NCBI GenBank assembly: GCA_945928865.1
Contig: CAMENZ010000007.1
Location: 27,138-91,137, forward strand
Direction: 5' to 3'
DNA: 64,000 bases
Source: an uncultured Clostridia bacterium
GTDB taxonomy: Bacteria > Bacillota > Clostridia > Peptostreptococcales > Anaerovoracaceae
The position numbers were made by a program, and so were the translations under genes. The notes under the pieces are model-generated. The model did no database searches. It had not been told where the DNA came from and was given only the letters and a program-made list of their open reading frames with translations. Numbering within the stretch: the first letter of the stretch is position 1; every line of letters starts with the position of its first letter. Below are positions 1 to 8,475 of this stretch, in pieces.

Positions 1-1
1 T

Positions 2-370
2 ACATTAGAAAATGGTATGCAGCTTTTAGATACTCCCGGCATTTTATGGCCAAAATTTGAAGATCCTAAGGTAGGGCTTAATTTAGCTTTTTGTGGTTCA
101 ATTAAAGATGAGATTTTAGATGTGGCAGATTTAGCTCTTGAATTAATTAAAGTTCTCCAAAGAGAATATCCGGAATTATTAAAGGAAAGGTATAAACTGG
201 AAAAGATAACCGAAGATGCTTTAGAAAATATGGAAGCGATAGCTCTTAAAAGAGGATTTATATTACCCGGAAAGCGTATAGATTATGAAAGAACCGGAAA
301 AACCATTTTAGACGAATTTAGAGCTGCTGTAATAGGAAGAATTACCTTAGAACAGGTAGGCGAAAATTAA
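2..370 (+). CDS. rbgA: Ribosome biogenesis GTPase YlqF/RbgA, C-terminal part (5' end outside window)
   Basis: The frame is open from the first complete codon at position 2, so the gene starts before the window. The visible 122 residues begin within the GTPase domain: a DTPG sequence (G3 box) is followed by the LWPKFEDPKVGLNLAFCGSI stretch typical of the circularly permuted YlqF/RbgA family, then an all-helical C-terminal domain. RbgA is a GTPase that helps late assembly of the 50S subunit. It lies 36 bp upstream of rnhB in the same direction, a pairing common in Bacillota. The N-terminal G4/G5/G1 motifs cannot be seen. Assignment is from sequence memory of the family and is secure at family level. 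Confidence 0.88.
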   Translation, partial: TLENGMQLLDTPGILWPKFEDPKVGLNLAFCGSIKDEILDVADLALELIKVLQREYPELLKERYKLEKITEDALENMEAIALKRGFILPGKRIDYERTGKTILDEFRAAVIGRITLEQVGEN

Positions 371-406
371 AAGTTTTATGTAAGATTTATAATTAAGGGA
401 CGTTAT

Positions 407-1069
407 ATGACAAAACAAGAACGAGAACTAATTTTAAGAGAAAAATTAATTGTTATGCAAAAATACGAAAAGAATTTGAGAGAGCAAGGCATCAAGTTTA
501 TAGGTGGAGTAGATGAAGTGGGTAGAGGGCCTTTAGCAGGGCCTGTGGTTACTGCTTGTGTAATTTTACCGGAGAATTTTCATGTCTTAGGTGTGGATGA
601 TTCTAAAAAGCTTTCCGAAAAAAAGAGGGAAGCCTTATATGAAATAATTTTAGAAAAGGCTGTAGGTTGGGGACTTGGATTTTGTGATAATAAGGTTATA
701 GATGAAATAAATATTTTAGAAGCTACTAAAAAAGCTATGAAGGAAGCTGTTGAGAACGCCAACAATAGCCTTTTACAGAAGGGTGAGGGGAATTTGGAAC
801 ATTTGCTTATAGATGCTGTTAAGTTAGATAATCTTAGTATTCCTCAAACATCTATAATAAAGGGTGATGCTAATAGTATTTCGATTGCGGCGGCTAGTAT
901 TGTTGCCAAAGTTACTAGGGATAGATTAATGGTAGAATATAGTGAAAAATACCCTCATTATGGCTTTGAGTCGAATAAGGGGTATGGAACCAAAGCTCAC
1001 TATGAGGGTATTCAAAAATATGGTATTACGCCAATTCATAGAGAAACATTTTTGAAAAATATTTTATAA
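407..1069 (+). CDS. rnhB: Ribonuclease HII
   Basis: A 220-residue protein, normal for RNase HII, which cuts the RNA strand of RNA-DNA hybrids and starts removal of misincorporated ribonucleotides. The hallmark [14 protein letters not shown] motif with the first catalytic Asp-Glu pair is near residue 35, a third acidic residue is in the LLIDAVKL segment, and [14 protein letters not shown] follows near residue 165. The ATG at 407 follows a weak AGGGA ribosome site. The stop codon abuts the stop of the convergent GGDEF gene with no spacer and no visible terminator, so convergent transcripts probably overlap. Confidence 0.95.
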   Translation: MTKQERELILREKLIVMQKYEKNLREQGIKFIGGVDEVGRGPLAGPVVTACVILPENFHVLGVDDSKKLSEKKREALYEIILEKAVGWGLGFCDNKVIDEINILEATKKAMKEAVENANNSLLQKGEGNLEHLLIDAVKLDNLSIPQTSIIKGDANSISIAAASIVAKVTRDRLMVEYSEKYPHYGFESNKGYGTKAHYEGIQKYGITPIHRETFLKNIL

Positions 1070-2305
1070 TTAGCCAATATTTATAGCCTTTTTCCTGTAG
1101 TGAAAAAGGTTTTTTTCTTGATAAAGCATTTCATCGGCAGTAGAAATGAGTTTTTCTACTGTTTTCATTTCAGCTGTATATTGAGCAACTCCTATGGAAA
1201 TGCTCAAATTATAAAAGGCTTCAGGAGAAGAGAAATTGGATTTTCCTATAAAAGCTTTTTCCATAATATATTCTTCTTTGGCGATATCGTTTTCATCTTT
1301 TAAAGCTTTATGTATATCTTTACAAAGGGCTTCTACTTTTTCTTTATCACTTTCATTAAATACTATTACAAATTCATCTCCACTTTGCCTAGCTATTAGG
1401 CATTTTTTATTAGCACAGGCTTTTCTAAGGGCAGTTGCTACTCTTACTAAGGCAACATCTCCTTCTATATGACCGTAGTTATCGTTTATGGTTTTAAAAT
1501 CGTTTAAATCCATCATTAGAACATGAAATCCTTCTTTATCACCTTTTCCGTTATAATAATTTTTAATTTCTTCTAATAAAAAATTATACAAAAAAGCACG
1601 ATTATAAAGTTTTGTCAAAGGATCAGTAGTAGTTAAAAATTCATTTAAAAGTGCACTGATTTGAAATGCTGTAAACACTATGCTTAGATTCATAACTGTT
1701 CTTCCTGGTATAAAAAAAGATATTAAACAAGCCAACATAGGTATTATAGTTATAAAAGCTAAAGCAAAAAAATTGTTTCGTTGTTTTCTGTTTGGAGATT
1801 TGAATCCATGTATCAGTGTTATTATTAAGGTTCCGGTTATAATGCACACTGAAATCAAAGGAATCAAGAAGAAAAGAGGTCCTTTAACATAATTAGAATT
1901 CTTATCTATGCTAAATATTAATCCTGTATTATAGGACATTAACAATAATAAGGAGAGAGTAAGAGCTATGAACATTAACCCTTTTCTTAGATTTTTTTTG
2001 TTTAGAGGAACAGTAGATTTCATTGCCCAAAAACTAATATTTAAAAATATGGACATTGAGGTCAAAAGTAAAAAGTATATAGCATTTACAAAAAAATGAA
2101 TGGTTGGAGGTGCAATAAAGTAGTCACTGGAAATTATTACCCAGGACAGATCGGTAATAAAGAAGAAAAAGCAGCTAACCAGTAAGTATTTAACATATTT
2201 GAATAAATCTTCAGTAGATGATGAAATCTGCTTTTCTAATCTATATACAATGAATAATATTGCTAACATACAGAAAATATCTTCTTGTATAAATATTCGA
2301 TTCAT
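1070..2305 (-). CDS. Membrane GGDEF-domain protein, probable diguanylate cyclase
   Basis: A 411-residue protein with an N-terminal half made of about six to seven hydrophobic segments (roughly residues 10-220) and a C-terminal GGDEF domain (about 228-400). The domain entry TDPLTKLYNRAFL and the metal-binding LMMDLNDFKTINDNYGH are well kept. The active-site loop reads SGDEF instead of GGDEF, and the position of the allosteric RxxD I-site holds NKKC, so product inhibition by that route is unlikely. Predicted role is cyclic di-GMP synthesis in response to a membrane signal; activity with a Ser in the first loop position is plausible but not certain. The ATG at 2305 has a GGAGG site 6 bases upstream. 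It is divergent from the type IV pilus operon, a process that c-di-GMP controls in Clostridia. Confidence 0.85.
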   Translation of the reverse strand: MNRIFIQEDIFCMLAILFIVYRLEKQISSSTEDLFKYVKYLLVSCFFFFITDLSWVIISSDYFIAPPTIHFFVNAIYFLLLTSMSIFLNISFWAMKSTVPLNKKNLRKGLMFIALTLSLLLLMSYNTGLIFSIDKNSNYVKGPLFFLIPLISVCIITGTLIITLIHGFKSPNRKQRNNFFALAFITIIPMLACLISFFIPGRTVMNLSIVFTAFQISALLNEFLTTTDPLTKLYNRAFLYNFLLEEIKNYYNGKGDKEGFHVLMMDLNDFKTINDNYGHIEGDVALVRVATALRKACANKKCLIARQSGDEFVIVFNESDKEKVEALCKDIHKALKDENDIAKEEYIMEKAFIGKSNFSSPEAFYNLSISIGVAQYTAEMKTVEKLISTADEMLYQEKNLFHYRKKAINIG

Positions 2306-2665
2306 AACATACCTCCATCAGTGATAAATTACATTCTGTAAAGGTTAATTAAACTATAAATAGATAAAGCAAATTAAAAAAAACAGATAAAAAATGTATT
2401 AAAAAATGACTTGCTTAAATATTAAAGCTAAAGGTTTAATAATTCTACAAAATGCATATACTTAAAATATATACCATACAATATACATTTTCAAGATGCA
2501 AAAGAATAAAGCATGTAAAAATTGTGTAAAATAACATAAAAATGGCTTAAAATAGCCACTATTACCACTTGCCTTCATTGACACTTCAAGTTATTTCAGT
2601 TAAAATTGAACCATATTATAACATAGATTATTTGTGTAAATTTACAGACAGTAAGAGGCTTAGGG
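2306..2665. other. Intergenic region between divergent GGDEF gene and pilus operon
   Basis: A 360-base AT-rich spacer with no convincing coding sequence. It holds the pilus-operon promoter at 2578-2606 and a short hairpin around 2541-2560 (TGGCT/AGCCA). I see no c-di-GMP riboswitch: the distance from the predicted start of transcription near 2613 to the first pilus gene is only about 50 bases, too short for one. Confidence 0.6.
2578..2606 (+). promoter_or_regulatory. Predicted sigma-A promoter of the type IV pilus operon
   Basis: TTGACA at 2578-2583, a 17-base spacer, and TAAAAT at 2601-2606. This is a near-consensus vegetative promoter about 60 bases before the first prepilin gene, and the only good one found ahead of the run of eleven pilus genes. 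Confidence 0.65.
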
Positions 2666-5600
2666 ATGAATTGTAAGGTTAGGGATAAAAAAGGGTTTAC
2701 CCTCATAGAAACGCTTTTAACATTGGCAATTCTGATTATTTTACTGTCTATTTCTATGCCTTTTGCAGGGAATTTAGCTAAGGAATTAAAAATGATGCAA
2801 ATGGATTCTGCTGCTAAGGAAATATTTTTAGCAGCTCAAAATCGCTTAGTTCATATTAAATCTATGGGGCAGTTAGGCAATGATGGAGTTTTTCAATTAG
2901 CAATGAATAATACTACCTTGTTTAGTGAAAATGCCACTAGTAGAAAGTTGAGTGTTAATGGGGATTTTGGTGGATTAGCTCCTGATGGATATCCGGAAGG
3001 AGATGAAGGGTGGAAGGAATTATATTATTTAAGATCGGACGATCCGATAGTTGAAAAATATTTGTTATCTGATTTATCTTTCGATGCTATAGAAGGAAGT
3101 TTTATTATGGAAATGAATCCGGTAACGGGGGATGTTTATAGTGTATTTTATAGTGAAAAAACAGATAATGAATCTAATCTAAAATCTATATATAACAGTT
3201 TATATACTGCAAGAGCAAAAAAAAGCAGAATGGCTTTTTATGTAGGATATTATAGCGGCAAAGGTGGTAGAACTCAGGTTAGTGAAAGTTTTGAGCCTAA
3301 GGTGGAGGTTATAAATGGAGAGGATTTATATTTAAAGATTACTTCATCAGGCATTAGAAGAAAAAATCCTAGTTTCTTAAATATAAAGATTAATCTTAAA
3401 GATGAGCATGGTAATATATATAATTTAAATGACATACATGGAAATAGCCCTGCTGTAACTATTACTACTAATCAGCTTACAACCTATGTTTTATTAGATA
3501 GTCTTAGAACTGATAGTACAGGTAGACTTTCCTTTGAAAATATCACCAATCATGAGTTGAATCCGGGAGATAATATTAAAGTAGAGGTTAAAGTTGAATA
3601 CAATCCTAGTGAAGGAACGCCAATAGGTACAGATGATGATAAAATTGCAATAGCTGAATTTAATAGTCTTTTTGATACAGGAAGTAAGACTAATGAAGGA
3701 GAGAGTGAAATTTTAATTTCTAAACTCCGTCATTTGAATAATTTAAGAGAATCTATATTTAAGGTGGATAGTAAAGTTAATAAAATCAAAGTTAAACAAA
3801 CTAATGAAATTAATTTTGATTTTAAATTAGGTGTAGATAAAACTACTCCGGATAAAAAAGTTTTGACTTTGGATGATTTTCATCCATCCTATGAAGGGAA
3901 AAACCCTATTTCAAAGTTTGAACCTGTTTTTAATAGAACTATATTTGGAATGGATGGCATAAAGGGCATTGGAGAGTATGAAGGTAATGGAAATACAATC
4001 AATGATTTCATAATTAAATCAGATGGTTCTAATGTGGGTTTGTTTGCCCAGCTCAACTGTAATGTTTCTAATGTTTTAATTAGAGATATGGAGATTTCAG
4101 GAAATAATAATGTTGGAACTCTAGCGGGACAAGCTTTTGGTGGGAAAATAACTAATTGTGGAGCCTATGTAAATACTCATAATTATAATAATATTTTATA
4201 TAGTAATATACCTCAAAGGCTTGAAAAGTACACTGTAAAAGGGAATAACAATGTAGGCGGATTAGTTGGGAGAAACTATAATACTATTATTGATAAAGCT
4301 TTCTCTGCCGTGTATGTAAATGGGATGAGCAAGTATATTGGAGGGTTAGCAGGCTATAGCAATGGAAGTATTATTAAAAATTCTTATGCTTCCGGCGATT
4401 TAATTTCTGAATCGGCAGATTTTGTTGGAGGATTAGTTGGAGGCCTTACTTCCGGAAGTATAAAAAATTGTTATTCAACTTCAGATATTACAGGAAATCA
4501 ATATCTAGGCGGTTTAGTAGGCAATGTAAGAAATATAGCTAATGTAGATGATAGTAATTCCTATGGATTAGTGAAAAAAGATAAGATTAATGCTACAGAC
4601 TATATCGGTGGATTTTCCGGCAGTATTTCAGGGAATTATAATAATTGCAATTATTTAAAACAAAGTCGGTATAATAGCAGTTTCCCTAAAGTTAACCAAA
4701 ATGGTGTTAATTCAAGGACTTATAAATATTTATCTAATAATATTATTAATCCTAAGGAATTATTTAAACCTTATGATATAAAACTTATTCAAGATGTGAA
4801 TGAAAAATTCCCATTTAAGAGGGTTACTGAAATTCATTTTGGGGATTGGCCTGAAAAAATAAAAGCTAAGACTACTTTGATATATTATGAGAAGTATAGT
4901 GATGGAAGTTTTGGATATTATGGTAAGGGTTCCACTACAGGGGAAATAAATTATGAGTGGAAATTAGATACATTAAAAAATCAAAAATATTTGAGCAAAT
5001 ATGGATTGTATTTAGTGGAAGACGGTTATGGAATTCTTTCCGGTGATGAACTTAAGTCTATAAATTATGCCTTGAATCCTAATAATACTACTACAGCGGA
5101 TAATAGTCCGGCTGTTCCGGTTTCGATGAATTTAGAAGCTACAAATCAATTTGTAAACATTGATAAACCGGTTAGTCTTAAGTTTGAAATTACAGATTCT
5201 GCTGATGAAGAAGACTTTACAATGGAAAATTCTTATGTGTATAGACTTCCATTTAATCTTCAAGAAAATAGAAATACTAAGGATAATGCCTTTAATAGTA
5301 GGTTAAAAATTTGGTCTGAAGATATTAAGGACTTAGATAAGAATAAGAAGGAGGTATACTTATTTATTTATTGTCCACACTTCGCTAAATCTGTCCTTAG
5401 TCCAAGTGATACAAAAATTGTAAATACTAACCTTTTAGATCCGCCAAGGGGACAGGTATATATAAGGAGTCCTAGACATTTAAATGCTTTAGGAAGATAT
5501 CCTTATTATTGGAATGCGACTAACAGCTCTTATGATAATCTGGTTTATAATCAGGAAATTGATTTAGACTTTGGAAAATATAATAAGAGGTATTGTGGTG

Positions 5601-6766
5601 TTAATTTTGACCTTATGAATACTGATTTAGGCTATGAATATAAAAATAAGCCTATAGGTATGGACGGGGGAAATAGAGCATCTCAGTTTAGATACACTTA
5701 TGACGGACATGGATATAATATTATAGATTATTGTCAAAAAATATATAAGGGTGAAGCACCTGGTGGACAAAGTTATAAATTTACAGGACTTTTCGGCGAA
5801 ATACGCCGTGCAACTTTGAAGAATATTCATATGGTTGCATCTAAGCCGGAAAAAGATTGGTTTAATAGCTCTTCTGCATATATTAAAACCTACGGGGTAA
5901 ACTCCAATCAAAGTGCAGTTGCAGTGGGTGGTTTAGTAGGACTTTTATATATTACAAAGGATGAAGGTATGAATGTAGAAATTGCTTCAAAGAAGACAGT
6001 AGTTTCTAACTGTAGTATTTCCGGTTATGATGTTATTTTATCCATAGATGGATTAAATACCAATTCTGCTGTTGGTGGACTTATAGGTATGTCTATGGGT
6101 ACTGTAACTAATTCTAGTGCTGTATGTGGCTTAGTTGCAAATGATAGCATTAAATCACTGGGCCGTTCCTATCATTCAGCGGGAGGATTCGCCGGATCGA
6201 AGATTCATGGAACTCTTAAAAACTGTTATGCAGGAGGAACTTTAAGAGCAACTGATAGTAGATGGTTCTATATGGGCGGTATTGTAGGTGGACAGATTTT
6301 CACATGGTCACCGTTTAGTCATAACTGGAATAGTATATGGAATTCCGGTATTACTAATTGTTATGCCTTTACTAAGGCCGCAGATCTAAGCATAGGCTCT
6401 ACTGCATATTTCCCAATAGCAGACCCGGGTAAGAAATTCCCTGAGTATAGTTTAGATGGAAGAATGAATTGTGCTTATTTTGAGCCGGGTGGTTATTTGC
6501 CGGGACAACTTAGCAGGTTTACAAGTTTTGCAAAGTTTAGTGAAATACCTTGTTATAGTATGGCTGAGCTAAAAGATGCAATCGGTGTACTTAGAACGAG
6601 CGTAGTAGATTTTGACTTTGATTTAGTAGAAGATTCTTATGTTTACCCGTGGACAGAGAGCTTAAAAGGCTTACCATATCCTATAGGTTATTCCAGCGTA
6701 TATGGAGATGGTGATTCTAATAGTGAAAATTATCATAGAGTCCACTATGGCGACTGGATACAATAA
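2666..6766 (+). CDS. Very large type IV prepilin-like protein with GLUG repeats, putative tip adhesin
   Basis: A 1,366-residue protein that starts with a class III/type IV prepilin signal: a basic leader, then KKGFTLIETLLTLAILIILL, with predicted PilD cleavage after Gly10, Phe11 as the new N-terminus and Glu15 as the +5 glutamate. The rest is far longer than a structural pilin. Two blocks hold GLUG-type VGGLVG repeats typical of beta-helical surface proteins: around residues 528, 585 and 612, and again around 1086, 1135, 1172 and 1202. The C-terminus lacks a cell-wall anchor. The most likely role is a minor pilin that carries an adhesive beta-helix at the pilus tip or along the fibre. It is the first gene of the pilus operon, 17 bases before the next. 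Adhesin function is inference; the pilin signal and repeats are directly visible. Confidence 0.8.
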   Translation: MNCKVRDKKGFTLIETLLTLAILIILLSISMPFAGNLAKELKMMQMDSAAKEIFLAAQNRLVHIKSMGQLGNDGVFQLAMNNTTLFSENATSRKLSVNGDFGGLAPDGYPEGDEGWKELYYLRSDDPIVEKYLLSDLSFDAIEGSFIMEMNPVTGDVYSVFYSEKTDNESNLKSIYNSLYTARAKKSRMAFYVGYYSGKGGRTQVSESFEPKVEVINGEDLYLKITSSGIRRKNPSFLNIKINLKDEHGNIYNLNDIHGNSPAVTITTNQLTTYVLLDSLRTDSTGRLSFENITNHELNPGDNIKVEVKVEYNPSEGTPIGTDDDKIAIAEFNSLFDTGSKTNEGESEILISKLRHLNNLRESIFKVDSKVNKIKVKQTNEINFDFKLGVDKTTPDKKVLTLDDFHPSYEGKNPISKFEPVFNRTIFGMDGIKGIGEYEGNGNTINDFIIKSDGSNVGLFAQLNCNVSNVLIRDMEISGNNNVGTLAGQAFGGKITNCGAYVNTHNYNNILYSNIPQRLEKYTVKGNNNVGGLVGRNYNTIIDKAFSAVYVNGMSKYIGGLAGYSNGSIIKNSYASGDLISESADFVGGLVGGLTSGSIKNCYSTSDITGNQYLGGLVGNVRNIANVDDSNSYGLVKKDKINATDYIGGFSGSISGNYNNCNYLKQSRYNSSFPKVNQNGVNSRTYKYLSNNIINPKELFKPYDIKLIQDVNEKFPFKRVTEIHFGDWPEKIKAKTTLIYYEKYSDGSFGYYGKGSTTGEINYEWKLDTLKNQKYLSKYGLYLVEDGYGILSGDELKSINYALNPNNTTTADNSPAVPVSMNLEATNQFVNIDKPVSLKFEITDSADEEDFTMENSYVYRLPFNLQENRNTKDNAFNSRLKIWSEDIKDLDKNKKEVYLFIYCPHFAKSVLSPSDTKIVNTNLLDPPRGQVYIRSPRHLNALGRYPYYWNATNSSYDNLVYNQEIDLDFGKYNKRYCGVNFDLMNTDLGYEYKNKPIGMDGGNRASQFRYTYDGHGYNIIDYCQKIYKGEAPGGQSYKFTGLFGEIRRATLKNIHMVASKPEKDWFNSSSAYIKTYGVNSNQSAVAVGGLVGLLYITKDEGMNVEIASKKTVVSNCSISGYDVILSIDGLNTNSAVGGLIGMSMGTVTNSSAVCGLVANDSIKSLGRSYHSAGGFAGSKIHGTLKNCYAGGTLRATDSRWFYMGGIVGGQIFTWSPFSHNWNSIWNSGITNCYAFTKAADLSIGSTAYFPIADPGKKFPEYSLDGRMNCAYFEPGGYLPGQLSRFTSFAKFSEIPCYSMAELKDAIGVLRTSVVDFDFDLVEDSYVYPWTESLKGLPYPIGYSSVYGDGDSNSENYHRVHYGDWIQ

Positions 6767-6783
6767 TAAAACAGGAGGTGTTT

Positions 6784-7536
6784 ATGAATTTAATATTGAA
6801 AAAAGTTAAAAGCACCTCCGGTGCAACCATAATAATGGCACTTATTTTTTTACTGATATGTGTTACCATTTCGGCTATTATAATTACAGCTTCTATGGCT
6901 AATGCAGTAAAATTAGAAAAACGAAAACAAGAACAACAAGCCTATTTATCCGTAGCCTCTTCAGCAGAAATTTTGAGAGAAAATATAAAAAATATGAGCT
7001 GTGAATTATTTCAAGAGGATTGGCAGTACACTTGTGGTTTTCCTGATGATACTCATTTAAGTCAAGGTTTAAAGAAAAGTGGTTTGAGTGTGTGGACTTT
7101 TTCTAAAAATAGTTCAGGTGATTTATTGAAAGTAGAGTCTAAGGTCTGGATGCATAAATATATAAATGAATCTGTTAAAGGGTTAATTGATAATAGTCAT
7201 TTTCAACCTAAAGAAGAAAAGTTTATTATGGAAGATTCTAAAACTAAGATTAAAAATACTGTTTTAGTAAAAATGAATGATAATTTTAATTTATCTTTCA
7301 TATTGACTGCCAACGCAACTAAAGATAATGAATATACTATTTCTTTTGTAGCCAAGAGTTTGGTTACAACCTTGCCTGGTGAAGATGATAAAAGTAAATC
7401 TTGTGGTCATTGGGTTAAGGAAAGGGATAGTAGAGGCAGGTTAGTAGATGTGTATAGAAAGTATCCTTACACTATTACCACCTATAGAAAACAGATAAAC
7501 TGGAGTTTACAGCCTATTAGACAGGGGGTAAACTAA
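6784..7536 (+). CDS. PilX/GspK-like minor pilin
   Basis: The protein has 250 residues from the ATG at 6784; an in-frame GTG at 6778 lies inside the AGGAGG ribosome site (6773-6778) and is rejected. A basic leader is followed by TSGATIIMALIFLLICVTIS, so cleavage after Gly13 would leave Ala as residue +1 and Met at +5 in place of the usual Glu. Absence of Glu5 together with a long globular part is characteristic of GspK/PilX-type minor pilins that sit at the fibre tip. The next gene starts on the last base of its stop codon, so translation is coupled. Family-level assignment rests on the N-terminus and operon position; the globular domain is not recognised. Confidence 0.7.
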   Translation: MNLILKKVKSTSGATIIMALIFLLICVTISAIIITASMANAVKLEKRKQEQQAYLSVASSAEILRENIKNMSCELFQEDWQYTCGFPDDTHLSQGLKKSGLSVWTFSKNSSGDLLKVESKVWMHKYINESVKGLIDNSHFQPKEEKFIMEDSKTKIKNTVLVKMNDNFNLSFILTANATKDNEYTISFVAKSLVTTLPGEDDKSKSCGHWVKERDSRGRLVDVYRKYPYTITTYRKQINWSLQPIRQGVN

Positions 7537-7871
7537 TGAGAAATAAAATAGATGTTTGTGAAGCATTTTTAATACGTAAGGCAAAATCTAAAAAGGGTGA
7601 AACTTTAGTTGAAACGCTGGCCGCAATATTGATAATAACATTGGCAACAATTATTCTAATAGGTTCTACTATGGGAGCTTCTAAAATTAATAAAAAAGTT
7701 AAAGAAGCCGATAATAAGTTTTATGAACAGGTAGATAAGGCTGAGCTAAAAAGAGCTGAAAATAAATATGCTGTAGGACAAATCTATATAAAAAATGATA
7801 CTTATAGTGTAAATATTACAGAAAATATTGATTTGTATGGAGAAGATAAGGGATTGACTTCCTTTGATTAA
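7536..7871 (+). CDS. Small pilin-like protein with atypical +1 residue
   Basis: A 111-residue protein with a 21-residue basic leader and the sequence KKGETLVETLAAILIITLAT. Predicted cleavage after Gly21 gives Glu at +1 instead of Phe, while Glu26 fills the conserved +5 position. A single hydrophobic helix of about 22 residues and a short charged C-terminal part follow. Its ATG overlaps the preceding stop by one base. It is probably a minor pilin (PilV/GspI-like in size and place). It is the smallest pilin in the operon and so also the only candidate here for a repeating subunit, but the short head makes that doubtful. Confidence 0.65.
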   Translation: MRNKIDVCEAFLIRKAKSKKGETLVETLAAILIITLATIILIGSTMGASKINKKVKEADNKFYEQVDKAELKRAENKYAVGQIYIKNDTYSVNITENIDLYGEDKGLTSFD

Positions 7872-7888
7872 ATAACTTTGAGGTATGT

Positions 7889-8455
7889 ATGAAAAAGTTT
7901 GGGGTAGTAGATTTTGTTATAAAAAAAATTGTATATAAGGGTGATAACAAAGGCTTTACCTTAGTCGAAACTTTGGTGGCTATGTTGGTAGTGGTTTTAA
8001 TTGCTGTAGGATTGACCAGCGGATTAAGGACTGCCACAGAGGTTTATTTAAGATCCGTTTTTTCATCTAATAGTGCCATATTAGAAGATACTATAAATAC
8101 TGAATTAATGAATATGCTTAGATATGCACAGGTTAATGAAGAAAAATCCGGTTTGACTTCAGGGGAAAATATAAGTTTTAATATAAGATTTGATAATCCT
8201 AAGTATGAGCTTAATACCGGCAATGGATTTATAGAGGTGGATAAGGGTGAACTTTATGCTTATAAAGGGGAAGATGATGATAAACCTTTGGCTTTGATAA
8301 ATAAGGGCTCTTATGGTGGCTATGAAATAAGCAATTTTAGGCTCGAATTCAATAAGGAAGCTAATGTTTTTAGTGTAAATTATATTATTCAAGCCAATGA
8401 AGGTATGGTTAAAGAAGCAGGATTTAGATGTAAGTCTATTGTTAATGTAGTATAA
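7889..8455 (+). CDS. Type IV prepilin, minor pilin (PilW/GspJ-like)
   Basis: A 188-residue protein with a 22-residue leader and canonical NKGFTLVETLVAMLVVVLIA. Cleavage after Gly22 leaves Phe at +1 and Glu27 at +5. The hydrophobic helix is followed by about 140 residues of globular domain containing a run of beta-strand-like sequence. Operon position after the short pilin and before pilB, and the size, resemble PilW/GspJ minor pilins. The start is preceded by GAGGT at about 7879-7883. The prepilin identity is clear; the exact minor-pilin type is inference. Confidence 0.75.
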   Translation: MKKFGVVDFVIKKIVYKGDNKGFTLVETLVAMLVVVLIAVGLTSGLRTATEVYLRSVFSSNSAILEDTINTELMNMLRYAQVNEEKSGLTSGENISFNIRFDNPKYELNTGNGFIEVDKGELYAYKGEDDDKPLALINKGSYGGYEISNFRLEFNKEANVFSVNYIIQANEGMVKEAGFRCKSIVNVV

Positions 8456-8475
8456 GATAAAATAGGGAGAGCATG

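Noticed and set aside
2306..2665. c-di-GMP riboswitch ahead of the pilus operon, as in some Clostridia
   Set aside because: The predicted start of transcription leaves only about 50 bases, and none of the conserved aptamer blocks is present.
5627..5911. Minus-strand open frame inside the giant prepilin gene
   Set aside because: No ribosome site or family signal; it is the antisense shadow of the real gene, as are the many similar frames across the window.
6778..6783. GTG at 6778 as the start of the PilX-like gene
   Set aside because: It lies within the AGGAGG ribosome site; the ATG at 6784 has correct spacing and gives a standard short leader.
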